DNA of 64,000 bases from Cyrtodaria siliqua (taxonomy: Eukaryota > Mollusca > Bivalvia > Adapedonta > Hiatellidae): NCBI GenBank assembly GCA_037043455.1, contig JAWPHD010010251.1, positions 1 to 64,000 on the forward strand, written 5' to 3'. The notes beneath the pieces are model-generated. The model was given only the letters and a program-made list of their open reading frames with translations, was not told the DNA's origin and did no database searches. Positions 11,651 through 23,895 of this stretch are shown one piece after another. The position numbers were made by a program, and so were the translations under genes. Positions within the stretch are counted from its first letter, which is position 1. Every line of letters begins with the position of its first letter.

Positions 11651-13059
11651 ATATATTTATTTAATTATTATAATTACCCCACTATTATTATTATTATTCA
11701 CAACACCCGAAAACTCCCTCAGTCGAAACGCACCCAGACGCATAACACAATGCCCTAAACATTTTCAGTTAAAATGTAGTCTACCGAGACGCAACACACG
11801 CACATACTCCCATCCACATTGTTCTAATTTAGCATATATGTAAACAGCTGTTGAGAGGCTGTTGACCCAGTTACCTCGAACATGAGAGTGCAGTAAATCC
11901 CCCGACCTGCATACACCAGTAAACAGTTATATCCATTCTAAATTAAAGGGACATTCCATTTTTGAATTCAGTGGAATCAGGTGGATAAGTTACGCCCAAG
12001 CCCGCAGCAAACCCCGCTAAACGAACGCTTTAAACACAAACAAAGGCAAGAAACGAAGTTACCAATGCTTAGAAACCGTTTCAATTCGACCCCGACAGCC
12101 ACAACCACACAATATGAGATTAATGTTAATCAATGTCTACCTAAAGTCCCTGAAAACTTAATTGCATGTGAGAAACGATAACGTCACCACACACGGCGGG
12201 AGGAACGAATGTTTTTATTTATTAATATACACGACTTATATGAATTATCAGAATAGAAACAAAGAAAGAGACAAAATAAAGCTTATGGTAATAAAATTGG
12301 AAGAAAAAAAATCTCCGGCGAGAACAAAATAATGGCGCAAACATGGTGAAATGGAAAACATTATTTGTATCCACGAACAAATTAAACATCTGTATGACTA
12401 AATAGAAACGAATACAACCTAATATATGACAAAATCATGAGCACCAGAAATATTACAAAATCATAGATCCTGCGAGTCTGATGTTAATAAATTTAAGTTT
12501 TTAAATGTAAGCTCAAAGCACATCTTACCTAAAACGCAACATGCCGGTGTACATGTACGAACAAATGCACCGTAAAAATTACTCAATAAGTGGAAAACCC
12601 AGTAACGTGTCCCCCAATAACTGTGACTATAAAATAGATGTTTTACAGTCAGTAATATGTTCAATAGGGAAATAGATAAGTAAACCCTTCATGTAAATAT
12701 GTATCTTGAAATTGAGGGTTTGTAATGTCCCTGAGAGGTCAATAAGGATATTTAAAAATATGTAAACATCTTACATTTTGACTTTACGAATACAGGCCCA
12801 GGCTTTTTGCGACGTCTAAGAGTCTGACCTGAAATTGACACACACTCATAATTTCTATTTGAAAGGTCCTAAACTTAATGAATTAGCATGCGCCTTTATT
12901 TACATGGACATTTTGTTTGCACACGTATATGTGCTTCACAATGTCACGCAGTCCAACAGGAAGAGTAGCATTCACAGAATACAGTCACTACAACAATTAT
13001 TACAATGCAAAAGTGATACAAAAAGTACATAACAAACACATTCATTAAAAAAGCACAAC
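11651..13059. other. Unassigned region
   Basis: No supported gene. Frames such as 11981-12181 and 12835-13032 are short, with no recognisable domain. Confidence 0.4.
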
Positions 13060-13165
13060 ACAAACATTAGCGTTGACACAAGGGATACCGCTTTGGAACG
13101 GTCATTGGCAAAAGGGACCACCGGGGAGTTTAAACCGGTTCAAGGGTGCAAAGCAGTTTACGCCG
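13060..13165 (-). repeat. Penelope-like 3' tail fragment, inverted
   Basis: GTTGACACAAGGGATACCGC, GGAACGGTCATTGGC and GAGTTTAAACCGG are the reverse complement of the conserved tail blocks described at 3400-3885. Only about 100 bp survive. Confidence 0.6.
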
Positions 13166-14244
13166 GATTTCGTTCAAAATATATGATGAATCCAACGTTT
13201 AGACCTGAGCAGTATGGTGTATAAATATTGTATTATGAATTGGACCATATTAAAAACTTTCCGTAAAACCACATATTTTATTGATCAATATACCAAAGGA
13301 AGAAGCACGGGTTTGTTTTGTTTTTGGATTAATGTATCATCCATATAAAAAACATCGGCTGAAAACATAATCGTATTCACGTAGCTTCACAAATGCATTT
13401 CAACATTGTATGTAATCAGTAAATTTAACAGGCATTTAAACTGAACATATATTAATACAAATTTGATTTTTAAAAGCTGGTGCGGTGAATATCTTACAAA
13501 CACCGAGAAGTAAGCACAACGTGAACTGACTTGAAGACATTGTTATTAAGTTTAATCCTAGTTACTATCTCTTTTCACTTTATCGGATATAAATAAACTA
13601 ATTAAAGCGTTACTGATTCCTTAACTAAACTATTTCCACGGTATGATCCATATATATGAGGACTAGTTAAATAGACTGAAGGGTGATAAATGTGCGAGCA
13701 CCACGAAATCGCTGCAGACTCAAGAACATAAAAATGTATATATTTCTGGCAGGATTGACGCGCGATATCATATCAGTATACATCTTTATACTGAATTTCA
13801 ATTAGTGGACCCATCCTACATCTCAGTAAAGTAGCACTAAAATATGCTCTAGCCAAAACGTCGGGAAAGTGGCTGTCAAACAAACGACAGACATGTCGAT
13901 TTGTTTCGAAAGCGAAGGTATAAAATGCGAGATTTATGACCAATAGTATGTTTAGGAATGACGCCGAATTTAGGTCAATGTCATAGTTTTAATATACACA
14001 CTGACAGTGTCATACTTGTCTGTTGATGTACGTATGTATTAACTCCATTTTAAACTTGGACATAAAATTGTGCGACTGTATTCACGGAGAGCTATATGCG
14101 TAACAACAGAGCTATTTAGCATTAGTTTGACACTTTACATAACATTTTAATACCCAGGTGTTTTTTTTTATAAAGTTGCTGTGAAAGATTGCGAAAGAGG
14201 GGTGAAGAATTGGGCGATTAATGTTAAAACCATTTGGCTATTTA
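13166..14244. other. Unassigned region
   Basis: No gene, RNA or repeat that I can support. Confidence 0.4.
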
Positions 14245-14398
14245 TTCGTGCCGCAACGACAACACGATAGCACGACAAATAGCTAAATATATCGTGTTGG
14301 CGCTCTCTGAATGTCAAGTTGTCGGGAAAAAAATTGTCGTGCTGTCGTGTTATCGTCTTGTCGTGTATTCGCCCCGCCAACACGTCAACACGATATAG
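14245..14398. repeat. Fold-back element built on CACGA words
   Basis: CGACAACACGATAGCACGAC (14257-14276) pairs with GTCGTGCTGTCGTGTTATCG (14337-14356). A second arm pair is ATATCGTGTTGGCG (about 14290) and CGCCAACACG (about 14375). The arms are over 20 bp with few mismatches. The frame on the minus strand across it is an accident of the repeat. Confidence 0.75.
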
Positions 14399-15810
14399 CA
14401 CAAATCAGCCACAATAGATATGCCCATAGTATAACAGAGTGAAATCATAGATATTGTACATTATGTAATTGTAACTACGTAAAAGGTGAATATCATTCTA
14501 TTTTAAGTTGTCCAATGTATGAACGCATACGTAAACTATATGTTAAAACATATTATTACAGACATCCAAATGTTTTTATGTTGTTGTTATTTCAATTGAT
14601 GCAAAATGCTAGTAAAATGCCAATAAACAAGAGATCTCGTGTTATCTAGTGTTGTCAGAGCAGTTTTTATGTTACTAAATACTCTTAATCCTCATTGGAA
14701 AATAACATTTAAACTGTTTTAAAACTAGTATTATTTAACAATTAAATCGGTTTAATTACATCCTTAAAAATGGTTATTACGAGCGTCAGAGTGTGTGCGT
14801 ACGTGCGTGCACGTGTGTGTGCATAGGTGCGGGCGTGCGGGCCTGCGTGTGGTGTGTATAGTATGGATTTGTATGATTTGTGTGTTTGTACTTTCATAAA
14901 CATTGTGTTGGCCTATCACATGTTAAAAAATATAATATTTATTTAGATGACGAGAAACATTTGTTTAAATCTTCGAGAACGAATATTCATTTTTAGTTCT
15001 GGGGCCTTATTTTGAAGGGCGCTCTAAATAGAACAAATAAGACAAACATTATGAACGGCATACTTTTTGCGTTTCTATTTTACTGCATGTTGCATGTTGC
15101 AAGCTTCCACACACACTCAGAGTTTACAGTTACAGGAGATTTATTATCGTTATGGGAAACATAATCATAATTTGTCTAACGAAATATGAAACGTGAAAAG
15201 TAATTAATGTTCGTCGCATTTTCACCTTTTGTCATTATCACCGTGAAATGAATACACATGTTTTTTTCGCATGTTTCGCAAATGTAAAATAAATCACGGC
15301 GTTTCTATTAAAACAGGAAATGATTAAAATAACATACGCAGATTGGTACGAAAACATGTGAAGCATTTGAATAAATCAGTTTCTGATCAGGACATCAAAG
15401 AACCTTTCTGATGAAATACTTCTTTACGAGTATATTCGTCTCATTAGTTAATGTAATTTCTCAAGATTAAGGCGAAACGGTGTTGGAATATGTTTCACCT
15501 ACATTTCATTTGCTGGTCCTAGCTGATGCAGAAATTCGAAATCAAGAGGTAATTGACTTAGTATATTTCAATCTATACTCTAAAACATCTGACGTTTTTA
15601 ACTGGAACTCATAAGCACGTCTTATTTTAATGTAAAGATGGTAGTGTAACAAAATTATTTGTTTTACCAATTCCCAAACGTGTTTGACTCCCGATAGCCA
15701 TCTGAAACCATTCTGTATGTTCAATCGGTTGCAGAACGGATTTGTAAATAAAAGTGTGTCTATTCTGGAACGACTATAGGCCCATTTGTAGTACTTCTCC
15801 GAATTAAAGT
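14399..15810. other. Unassigned, with a GT-rich alternating tract
   Basis: No gene. The stretch 14788-14862 is an imperfect alternating purine-pyrimidine tract of GTGCGT/GTGTGT words, the kind of sequence that can adopt Z-DNA. The rest is plain AT-rich sequence. Confidence 0.5.
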
Positions 15811-16020
15811 CTGCTAGTGTCTAATTTTAGCGCCACACTACCAAATATGAACACAGCTATTATTTTACGGAAGTCAGTTTACACTTACTTCGAAGATTGC
15901 GTGTGCATGAAAGGCTGCTAGTGTCCTAATTTTAGCGCCACACTACCAAATATGAACACAGCTATTATTTTACGGAAGTCAGGTTACACTTTCTTCGAAG
16001 ATTGCTTGTGCATGAAAGGA
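15811..16020. repeat. Tandem duplication, two units of about 104 bp
   Basis: Unit 1 (15811-15914) and unit 2 (15915-16020) both run from CTGCTAGTGTC through CGCCACACTACCAAATATGA and TATTTTACGGAAGTCAG to GTGCATGAAAGG. They differ at only a handful of positions, so the duplication is recent. Confidence 0.92.
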
Positions 16021-17182
16021 TAGAATTAAATATGCCGTAATAGATTACGGAAGAGTCAGGTCATTTTCATTTCTTGTTTCTTAAAGAACATGTCGCATGA
16101 TAGAAATGAGTTAGGAAAAATACATCTTATTTTATTATTGTTTTCGTATTTTTTATTGTGGTATGTATTCCATCATTTATTAATTCGGAGCAACATTATT
16201 CATATCTTAACAAAGTCGGATTCGAAAAAATCTTCTCCACTCGATTAATAGTGATCGCGAGTCATGAAACCAACGCGTGATCTGTTCATTCTATTGCATC
16301 TGAAATGCCGCTTCTGCAGCGTAGTAGTACAATTTGTAAATTCTGCAATTATAACATTTTGACGAAGACTTTTTTAAGATTGTCTCCATTAGGTGACGGA
16401 TGTTCCATTTTCCCGTTGATATCGCAAATGTTTACCTCTATTCTTTTTTGCTGAACAATAACTACTTTTGCTCGGAAGCATTGGTCCTTTCGACATTAAT
16501 ATGCAAATGAGCTACTTTATCCCAGGTTTGCAAAGCTGGATGTACGGGGTCCAAACGGGGTTTATAAAATTTCGAGATAAAATATGCCATAATGTTTCTT
16601 GTCTTAGTAGAAAAAAGTATAGGCCCAAACATCACATTGTTCAATTTTCATTCCATTTCCCACAGTTTATTTACGATTTAGATGGTGTTTGTCTGATCCG
16701 GAGAACTATTTCTTCTCTACACAAGGCCAGGTCCCTATGAATATGCATACAGTGAGTGGGATGTGTTTATCAAAATGACAGATGACGCTCTGTCTGTTAG
16801 CGTAGTGATACATTTCGTCAGTGACGATCTGTTGCGGCTTCTAGCGTGCTCGAATTTTGTCGCCTGCTAAGGACTAGGGCTTGAAAAGCCCCTAGTCCAA
16901 AAACCGATGCACAATTAGGACACATGTCTTTTTACGGTGGGGTGGGGTAGAACTATTGACTGTGTCATCCTTATTTATCGGTCAATTTAAATGAAATATA
17001 TATTTAAATCTAGATAGATGATTTCTGACTCTACATTTAATAATAACATGTATATATGTATGCGTGTTTGGCGAAAAAAAGTTGCTAAATCAATGCGCAG
17101 TATACACTAATGATTACAAATCGCAAAATCGCACTCTCCCGGTATGCATATTTTATTGTACGATAAACATATCCCCACACTT
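16021..17182. other. Unassigned, with a strong hairpin at 16871-16898
   Basis: GGACTAGGGCTT and AAGCCCCTAGTCC form a stem of about 12 bp around a very short loop. No gene is visible around it. The frames at 16462-16740 overlap each other on both strands and carry no domain. Confidence 0.45.
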
Positions 17183-17375
17183 ACACCTAAATCAGGGCTT
17201 AAATTGAAGATGTCAAGGTTAACTGTTTAACTGTTTATATATGGTTTAGAACTATACCGTTTGAAATAAAGCAACTATTTGACAAAAAACGGTTCAAAAT
17301 TAGCATAATATTTACAATTACACCTAAATAAGGGTTTAAATTGAAGATGTCAATCTGTTTATACGTGTGTATATA
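17183..17375. repeat. Dispersed repeat with internal partial duplication
   Basis: ACACCTAAAT(C/A)AGGG(C/T)TTAAATT with GAAGATGTCAA occurs at 17183 and again at 17321. The block between (CTGTTTATATATGGTTT, ACTATACCGTTTGAAATAA, TTTGACAAAAAACGG) recurs at 33065-33145. Confidence 0.7.
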
Positions 17376-17822
17376 TATTTACTACAGGCTGTATTGATCT
17401 TGGGAAAAGGCGGACAGTTAAAGCTAACAGAAGATTTATGTACATGGGTGTTACATCTGATCTCTATCAGAGGGAAATGAGACTTACTAGTCTGGAAACG
17501 AGCGACCGTGAAGGGAGTAAAATTATTTTATTCCTCGAAAAAACAGTAGTGGGGAAAAAAGAGTAGATTAACGGGTGACTATTATAATAACTTCATAGGA
17601 TTTGTTTTCATATAGCAGTATAGTGTATTTAACATATATGTATGTATATCCCTATATATTGTTTTCCATTCACAGAAAAAATAAGTTAAAAAAGAACCGT
17701 GTAAATTATACTGTGGTAGATGCTGAGTCGCACAGTAAATTAGTGTATATGTCCGAAGTATATTACTTCTTTCTCAATACCACAAAAGGATAGTTCGTTG
17801 TGTATTTGATGACATGGCGCCT
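17376..17822. other. Unassigned
   Basis: No supported feature. A small frame at 17602-17793 has no recognisable motif. Confidence 0.4.
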
Positions 17823-18369
17823 TCATAGGTCATCGGTCATGCTGTTTCTTTTCTTCAGTAGGTCGGAGCGGATTTTGCTGACCTCTTCTGGGACATCGGG
17901 ACTGTAACTGACGCCGCACCCTCGAGAAAGCTTTATGACTGCTGACATCACCAGATCTCGATCCAGTCTGACAAATCTAACTATAATGTTCCCCCTGGAA
18001 GACGACAAACAACATGTGGACAGTTTCAGGTTCGGTGCTTAGTTTGCTGGTGAACAACTCACGCAAAACTCTGACCGTGATATCTGCCGATTCGCGTTGA
18101 CAACCATTAACCAAATCGCGTTGAATAACCAAATTCCACTTTCTCCCCCACATTTCTAGTTTTATTCGATTGTGAGCTTCTTTGTTTATCTCAGAGCTGC
18201 GGTCTTCGCGCTCTTTTTGAATATTACTGTCCAGTGTGACTACTACATTTTCGTTCAAGTTTTTGGAAGTAGCTTCTACATATTCCGTGTGCTTTTCTAG
18301 ATGTTGCGTTTTATCCTCTAGCACGGTAACTTTCGTCGATAACTGATTGTTTTTCTCATTCACTGACAT
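17823..18369 (-). pseudogene. LINE ORF1-like RNA-binding protein, frameshifted
   Basis: Minus-strand translation gives an N-terminal coiled coil (NNQLSTKVTVLEDKTQHLEK, then long runs of E, K, N and Q), then EMWGRKWNLVIQ, CQRESADITVRVLRELFTSK and EPETVHML. A second frame carries GNIIVRFVRLDRDLVMSAV and DVPEEVSKIRSDLLKKRNSM (18008-17823). A coiled coil followed by an RRM-like core with RNIIVRF-type wording and a basic C-terminal domain is the layout of L1-type ORF1 proteins, which coat LINE RNA. The coil and core are in different frames, and part of the RRM appears lost near 18000, so the copy is dead. No ORF2 follows in this orientation. Confidence 0.6.
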
Positions 18370-18679
18370 GTGTTATTTCGCGAAACACATAGATAGGTCT
18401 TTAAAGTCGTTACATACATACAAACATACTGGCTAAATCTTCTGTTGTGTTGTCGATGCAGATATAATCTCCATTTTGCTCATGCGTTGCTCGTGCACTG
18501 GTAACAAGGGAGAATCGAAAAGTTGCTCCAGAAGTAGAAACGCTCTTTAATTGTTATGTGTTTATATGAAGTAGAAGTTCAATACCATATAGTGTTTGTC
18601 ATACTATTTTTGTAATGAAAATACAGCTAAATGCTTATGAAAGTAATGCTTATCTCGACAGCACTTTTTTTTCTGTTAC

Positions 18680-18955
18680 GCCATCATACCGGACACGGAA
18701 GGTACTCAATGACTTGGCAGAATCCAGAGCAACAAGAGAACACACTATTGAGGGCACGATAAGACACGATTGCAGACAATCATCAAACTTCACCGTCCTT
18801 TTTGGCTTTAGGTAGACATCGTCATAGGGTCCACAGTCTGTCCGGTCATCGTACAATTAAGGAGGAGAGCATCGTGACAAACTGTAAATGGGTCCACCGC
18901 GTAGCATGAAGTGCGTTGCAAAATGAAAGGGTCATTTAAATGGTTTTCATAATTG
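18680..18955 (-). pseudogene. Penelope-like fragment, inverted
   Basis: The minus strand carries the block order seen at 48400-48650: a CACTTCATGCTACGCGGTGG segment (the counterpart of GCATGCTTGGTGGTGGACCC), then YDDRTDCGPYDDVYLKPKRT, CSLVALDSAKSLSTF. Both ends are truncated and the frames are broken. Confidence 0.65.
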
Positions 18956-19632
18956 TACATGGTTAGGTAGCAATTAACAGGTTCCTTGAGTTTTTCGCTT
19001 TGATATAGTCTAGATCATCTGCGACGCTTGCTTGTTTTCAAGACGTTTCTATTTACAATCAATCGTCGAAGATGATCAAGACTAGCTTCGATAACGTAAT
19101 CTTATAATTACACATTGTAGCAGTGAACAGTTTATTTGTGTTGTGATGCATACACTAACGCACACCCATCCCTTACATGTGAACACTTGTATTTCTGTGC
19201 TGATGTATACGTATAGCACATCGTGCTACAAAGGTGAATATGTAATTAATATGTACAGGGAGTAAGTATACTTTACTCCCTGATATGTAACGCATGCCAA
19301 GGATATAACCAGAACGAAGCGAGGTCGTACACCTTGATTCAAAATGTTTTGTAGGAAGCACTGATGGCAACAATTTGGAAGAAAGTGTCTGGTAAGAGAA
19401 AACGGTTGTGGCATGTTTACGTCTTCGTGACAACATTTTTAAAATTTTATTTCAATATTGTTTTAACACACGTGACTTGATCTGTTATTATGTTTGACTG
19501 TGTTCCCAGTTCCTATATAGTTCCAGATATAATACTATTTTCTATTGGCAGCTATTTTACTCTTGCGTAAAATCTTGCTTGTAACCTCTTTTGATAAAAC
19601 GTTTAACAAGTTTAACAAAGATATACTGAAGC
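18956..19632. other. Unassigned, with a near-perfect 27-bp palindrome
   Basis: CAGGGAGTAAGTATACTTTAC plus TCCCTG (19256-19282) is palindromic with one mismatch. No gene was recognised around it. Confidence 0.45.
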
Positions 19633-19680
19633 GAAAAAGAAACGCAACTCGGGAATTTCCGCTATATATTATTAGCTGCT
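19633..19680. repeat. Single end of the AACGCAACTCG MITE family
   Basis: AAACGCAACTCGGGAATTTCC matches the terminal repeat of the element at 31755-32205 (AACGCAACTCGCGAATTTCC when read inward from its right end). The opposite end is not found nearby. Confidence 0.5.
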
Positions 19681-19949
19681 TTTTCAGCTGGAACTAAAAC
19701 AAATTTATTATGAAATTCTTGAATTCCTGATTTTAAATTACGAAAGGAAAATCTAGGTCTCGGAGGAAGTAAAGATGGGTAAGCATTATAAAAGTTAATA
19801 CGTGTATCTATAATTTTAAAAACTGACGTTTTCCAAGTAGAGAGTTTGAGTCCGCATGTTCTCTACGACACCATTTTATACTAAAATCCTCAATGTATTA
19901 ACAGACATTAAATTCAGTAGTTGAAGGTAGTCTATACCACGCCAATCGT

Positions 19950-20480
19950 ACAATGTACTTGCATGATTGTGATAAATATGATGTTTCATTCATGTTTATG
20001 AAACTATTATCTATATATGTCACCCAAGATAGTTTAAAGACATACTATAATTCATATATACTATCGATGTTGGACGTATATACCAACTAAAGCAAAGACC
20101 GCATAGTTAAACTACAACAGCGTGCAGCAAGGCTTATTTTAAAAGCTGACATTTTAACACCGTCTGAGCTAACATTTAAAGATTTAAACTGGTTGACATT
20201 CACTAAAACGTGTTCAGTATTCAGAATACATAAACCAGCTATTAATAATTGTCTCAACATTACGCTAGAGAAAACTAGGCTCTAATAGAAATGAAAACTT
20301 GCATATTTACAGATCACATACATCGTGCTAAGACAATTATTTTCCTGTAAGTGGTCCTAAAGAATGGTAAACTCCCCCAATCGAAATTAGACAATCGTCA
20401 TTACTTCACCAATTCGAACGTTTGCTAAAACAAATCACCTCATCAAATTGTACAAGTATAACTATATTTAAATTCCTAAA
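19950..20480 (+). pseudogene. LINE ORF2 C-terminal remnant (after the reverse transcriptase)
   Basis: The plus strand around 20090-20200 reads DRIVKLQQRAARLILKAD and TPSELTFKDLNWLTFTKTCS. Further down come decayed words equivalent to SYNTR...WNSLP-like and a C-terminal helix. R(I/L)VKLQ(K/Q)RAAR is the well-known segment in the C-terminal part of CR1/RTE-type LINE ORF2 proteins, downstream of the polymerase core. Stops interrupt the frame before and after (for example after the LEKTRL segment), and no polymerase motifs are visible upstream. The downstream sequence holds short recurring words (see 20488-20860). It is a 5'-truncated dead insertion. Confidence 0.65.
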
Positions 20481-20487
20481 ACGTATA

Positions 20488-20860
20488 TTGTCTCATGGTG
20501 TACTTGCTTGTGTGTTGTATTACCATGGGATAAAAGAAAGGAATTTGAATTATATATTTACCAATAATTTATACTGTCTTGTGGTGGATTAGCTTGTATG
20601 TTGAGTATCTGCAGATGGATATGAGTTATTGGGGTTCTGTTTTGGGGGCTATTGATGTTTTAAGAATATAAAATCCATTTTGAAAATTCAATTTCAATAG
20701 CGCCTAAAAAAATTAGAATCGCTTTAACTCTTATTTATTTGCAGATAGACAAAAGTAAAGCTAATCAAACGCAAGACAATATAATGTGCATATATAAGTA
20801 AGTTGTCTCATGGCGGACTAGCTTGTATGTTGTATAATCAGAGACAAATATCAGTAGGTT
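20488..20860 (+). repeat. Recurring 30-bp words after the LINE remnant
   Basis: TGTCTCATGGTGTACTTGCT (20488), TGTCTTGTGGTGGATTAGCT (20576) and TGTCTCATGGCGGACTAGCT (20804) each continue into TTGT(A/G)TGTTG. A fourth, inverted copy lies near 22997-23026. They may be a tandemly repeated LINE 3' untranslated motif. Confidence 0.55.
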
Positions 20861-21539
20861 TGATATTAATCACAATATAACATTTAAACATATTGTACAT
20901 TGTTCTTGTAACAGAGGCTACGGATTCTAGACATGTGTATGCCATATATAACAATTGTGTGAATATACTGTAAATATGTTTTTGATTGAGGAGCATACGT
21001 CTAATTGGTTGTAAGCCAAATATTTTATCCTCGATAAATAAATATATTATTAGTATTGGTATCGATTGTACAAGTCTACTGAATAGAGCTAAAGAGAAAA
21101 TATATAGTTTAGTTTTATCCATTTAAGACGAAACTAATTTCACTATTGCATTTTCAGACTTGTGATAAGGTAAGGAGAGCACTTAATGCCAAAGACGATC
21201 GAAACTATAAATCACGTTAAAGAGAGACTGTCTTAGAATTGGCATTGTTTTTGGCTCTTGAGCGCATATTTCCGTGTCCTTCAGGCATCAAATTTCTCCA
21301 GGGAAATATGATTCACACGTCGATCTTAAAAGAACGCATACATTTGATTTATTCATAGGCATTGTTCTTTTATACGCCTATAGGGGAAATAGAAATTAGT
21401 GGCCTTGAAAGTAATGCAGGAAGTATTGACTTTCAAATTATGTTGTTAAGGTGAAATTGTCCACGACATTCCTCTTGTCCAGGCCGCATATGTAATATGT
21501 AATAGTGATAGCAACAAAACATTATTATACACTTAACTC
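20861..21539. other. Unassigned
   Basis: No supported gene. The 94-codon minus-strand frame at 20838-21122 shows hydrophobic AT-rich residues only. Confidence 0.4.
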
Positions 21540-22195
21540 CTTTTCGTTGCTTTTACCGACGCCGATATTTTTACATTTCAAATCGACTGCATTAACATTC
21601 AACCACCGTTTTACATTTAGCGACTAACGATTTTACGATTAGCGACATTTTTATAATCTAACAAATTTTAATAAAATACTCAATGCTGATTTGGTTATTG
21701 AGGACTTCTTAAAATTCCTATCAAGACATAGACATCCTTCAACCGTTTGTTGTTTTTACCGATGGCCGACATTTTTACAGTTCAAATCGTGTGCATTAAC
21801 ATTTAACCACCGTTTTACATTTAGCGATTAAAGATTTTACGTTCAGCGACGTTTTAACATTTAGTGACATTTTTACAATCTAACATAGTTTATTAAAATA
21901 CTCAATGCTGATTTGGTTATTGAGGACTTCTTAAAATTACTAACAAGACATAGACATCCTTCAAACGTTTGTTGCTTTCACCGACGCCTATATGTTATAC
22001 ATTCATTTCAAATCGATTGAATTAACATTTAACCACCGTTTTACATTTAGCGATTAAAGATTTTACGTTTAGCGACGTTTTAACATTTAGTGACATTTTT
22101 ACAATCTAACATAGTTTATTAAAATACTCAATGCTGATTTGGTTATTGAGGACTTCTTATAATTCCTATCAAGACATAGACATCTTACAACCGTT
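21540..22195. repeat. Tandem repeat, three units of about 222 bp
   Basis: GACATAGACATC occurs at 21725, 21947 and 22173. Each unit contains (C/T)ACCGA(C/T)G, AACCACCGTTTTACATTTAG, TTTAGTGACATTTTTACAAT and TGCTGATTTGGTTATTGAGG in the same order. Inside each unit a shorter word, TTTTACATTTAGCGA, is itself repeated, so the array is hierarchical. Confidence 0.85.
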
Positions 22196-22439
22196 AGGCG
22201 TCATTTTAAACGATTTTGAACGTCAACAGTAAAAAAACATCCAAATCAACGATTACGTTAGTTGAAAGCAACGTTACGTTCAAACAACAAATTGAAATTG
22301 TGTTTGAGACTTGAAACACGTCGAAACCACGGACCTACGGCCCTTGGTATCGATGAACATCAAGTCCCGACCACCAGGTATTGATCTGGGACAATACAAA
22401 CCCGCTGGAAATATATTTTTCTAAATTTAGCGTTGCTAC

Positions 22440-22830
22440 AGTATTATTTTTGAGCATATACGATGTATACTGATTCTCGAGGACAGTAGGCCCGATAGTG
22501 TAGTAAAAATTGGATATACGAGAAAAATATGCTACACATATATTGTTTGCATAGCCCTAGTGGTTTTCCTTCGGTCCTGCTTATGATTTAATTTTCATAA
22601 ACCTAAAGACCCGTGCATTAACTGCCATATATATGTGGCCGTGTTATAACTGAACCACATGTGGCAGCTATAGCACGGTATACCCAGCGACCTTTTGTAA
22701 AATACATTATAGCTATGGTACAAAGCATTTATTTGAACATATTTTCTCGTATATGCAATTTAATATACTTCACTCTCGGGCCTACGGTCCTCGAGAAACA
22801 GTATCATTCGCATATACTCGAAATATAATG
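22440..22830. repeat. Long fold-back element, about 390 bp with 80-bp arms
   Basis: The left arm (22452-22530) contains GAGCATATACGATG, TCTCGAGGACAGTAGGCCCG and GGATATACGAGAAAAATATG. The right arm (22738-22822) contains the mirror images CATATTTTCTCGTATATGC, CGGGCCTACGGTCCTCGAGA and CGCATATACTCG. A second, inner pair (GCCATATATATGTGGC and CCACATGTGGC) sits in the centre. No coding content. Confidence 0.85.
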
Positions 22831-23608
22831 CTATAAATATTACATATACCACATGTGCATATGTTCATATTAATATTTAAAGATTGTGTGACAAAGGTAA
22901 AAAGGTAAAATACTCGTTTACATTACGCGAGTTGATAATATTCATAATACAATTGTGAACGAGAGTGAATAAATATTCATAATTATCTGCAGACATACAA
23001 CATACAAGCTAATCCACCACAAGACAAATTCAGTTTCATTAGCCCCTAAACATGCTAAAACGGTTTATTCTCACATAAATCATATATGGAAACTGTTCAA
23101 ATGAGAACTTTACGTGTAACATCATCTATATTGAGAATATCCTCCCACAGTTTACAGATAGACATAAGCCACAAAGTATAGGTATTGATAACATTATTAT
23201 CCACACATGTATTATATGTGACATCCTAGAAGATGGAGGCATTCTTATATTGGAATTTTAAATTATATAAAACATTGAAAACAAAGCTGATCAGCAGAGA
23301 CCAGCTAAATTTATAGAATTGTTGTCATCAGCAAAAATGGGTACTCTTCCAAGAGAGACTCTACATTTTGAAGATGTCAAATGGTATTTTTGTCTGCAAA
23401 ACATTGTGTTGAATTATGTTAAATTAGACAACTGTCTAGTAAAAATATTGTATCATATTTAAAATATTATACATGAAAGGGATTGAGTATTCTGTATTAA
23501 ACGAAGTGTAGTATTATTTAAGATTTTAGTATTGCCAAAGGCTTCTGTATTTGAAAACTATTTGTAATAATGTATACTCATGTACACTCACGGGTCTTAT
23601 TGTCTATT
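22831..23608. other. Unassigned
   Basis: Apart from the inverted LINE-tail word near 22997-23026, nothing is supported. Confidence 0.4.
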
Positions 23609-23895
23609 CATTACGTGGTCCCGCCTTAATTCCATTAAGCGATTGGAAAGCTAATATTTTATAGAAGGATTTTATAACGGATATTTCGACAATAAAACAC
23701 GTTTAAACACATTTTTACTGAATAAATGCTATAACCTGTTTAAAATTACCAATTAAATGTTTTAATTTTAACGATATGCAAACTTTTTAAGCCGAAATTG
23801 AGTTTCTTTTATTTCATACCCCAGCCTACCCCCTTTTCACTTCTTGGAGAAGGGATTCGATGGGGTAGGAAAGTTAATACTTGGACCACGTAATG
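23609..23895 (+). mobile_element. CATTACGTGG MITE, copy 1 (287 bp)
   Basis: The ends CATTACGTGGTCC (23609) and GGACCACGTAATG (ending 23895) are 13-bp perfect inverted repeats. The interior markers are TTTATAACGGATATTTCGAC, ATAAAACACGTTTAAA, TAAAATTACC, ATATGCAAACTTTTTAAGCC, TTTCATACCCCAGCC and GAAAGTTAATACT. A hairpin of CCTACCCCC and GGGGTAGG lies near the right end. It is non-coding and belongs to the same family as copies at 27833, 43974, 57838 and 58978. I could not define a target duplication with confidence. Confidence 0.85.

Noticed and set aside
16871..16898. Rho-independent terminator
   Set aside because: The shape is similar, but there is no U tract and the context is eukaryotic.
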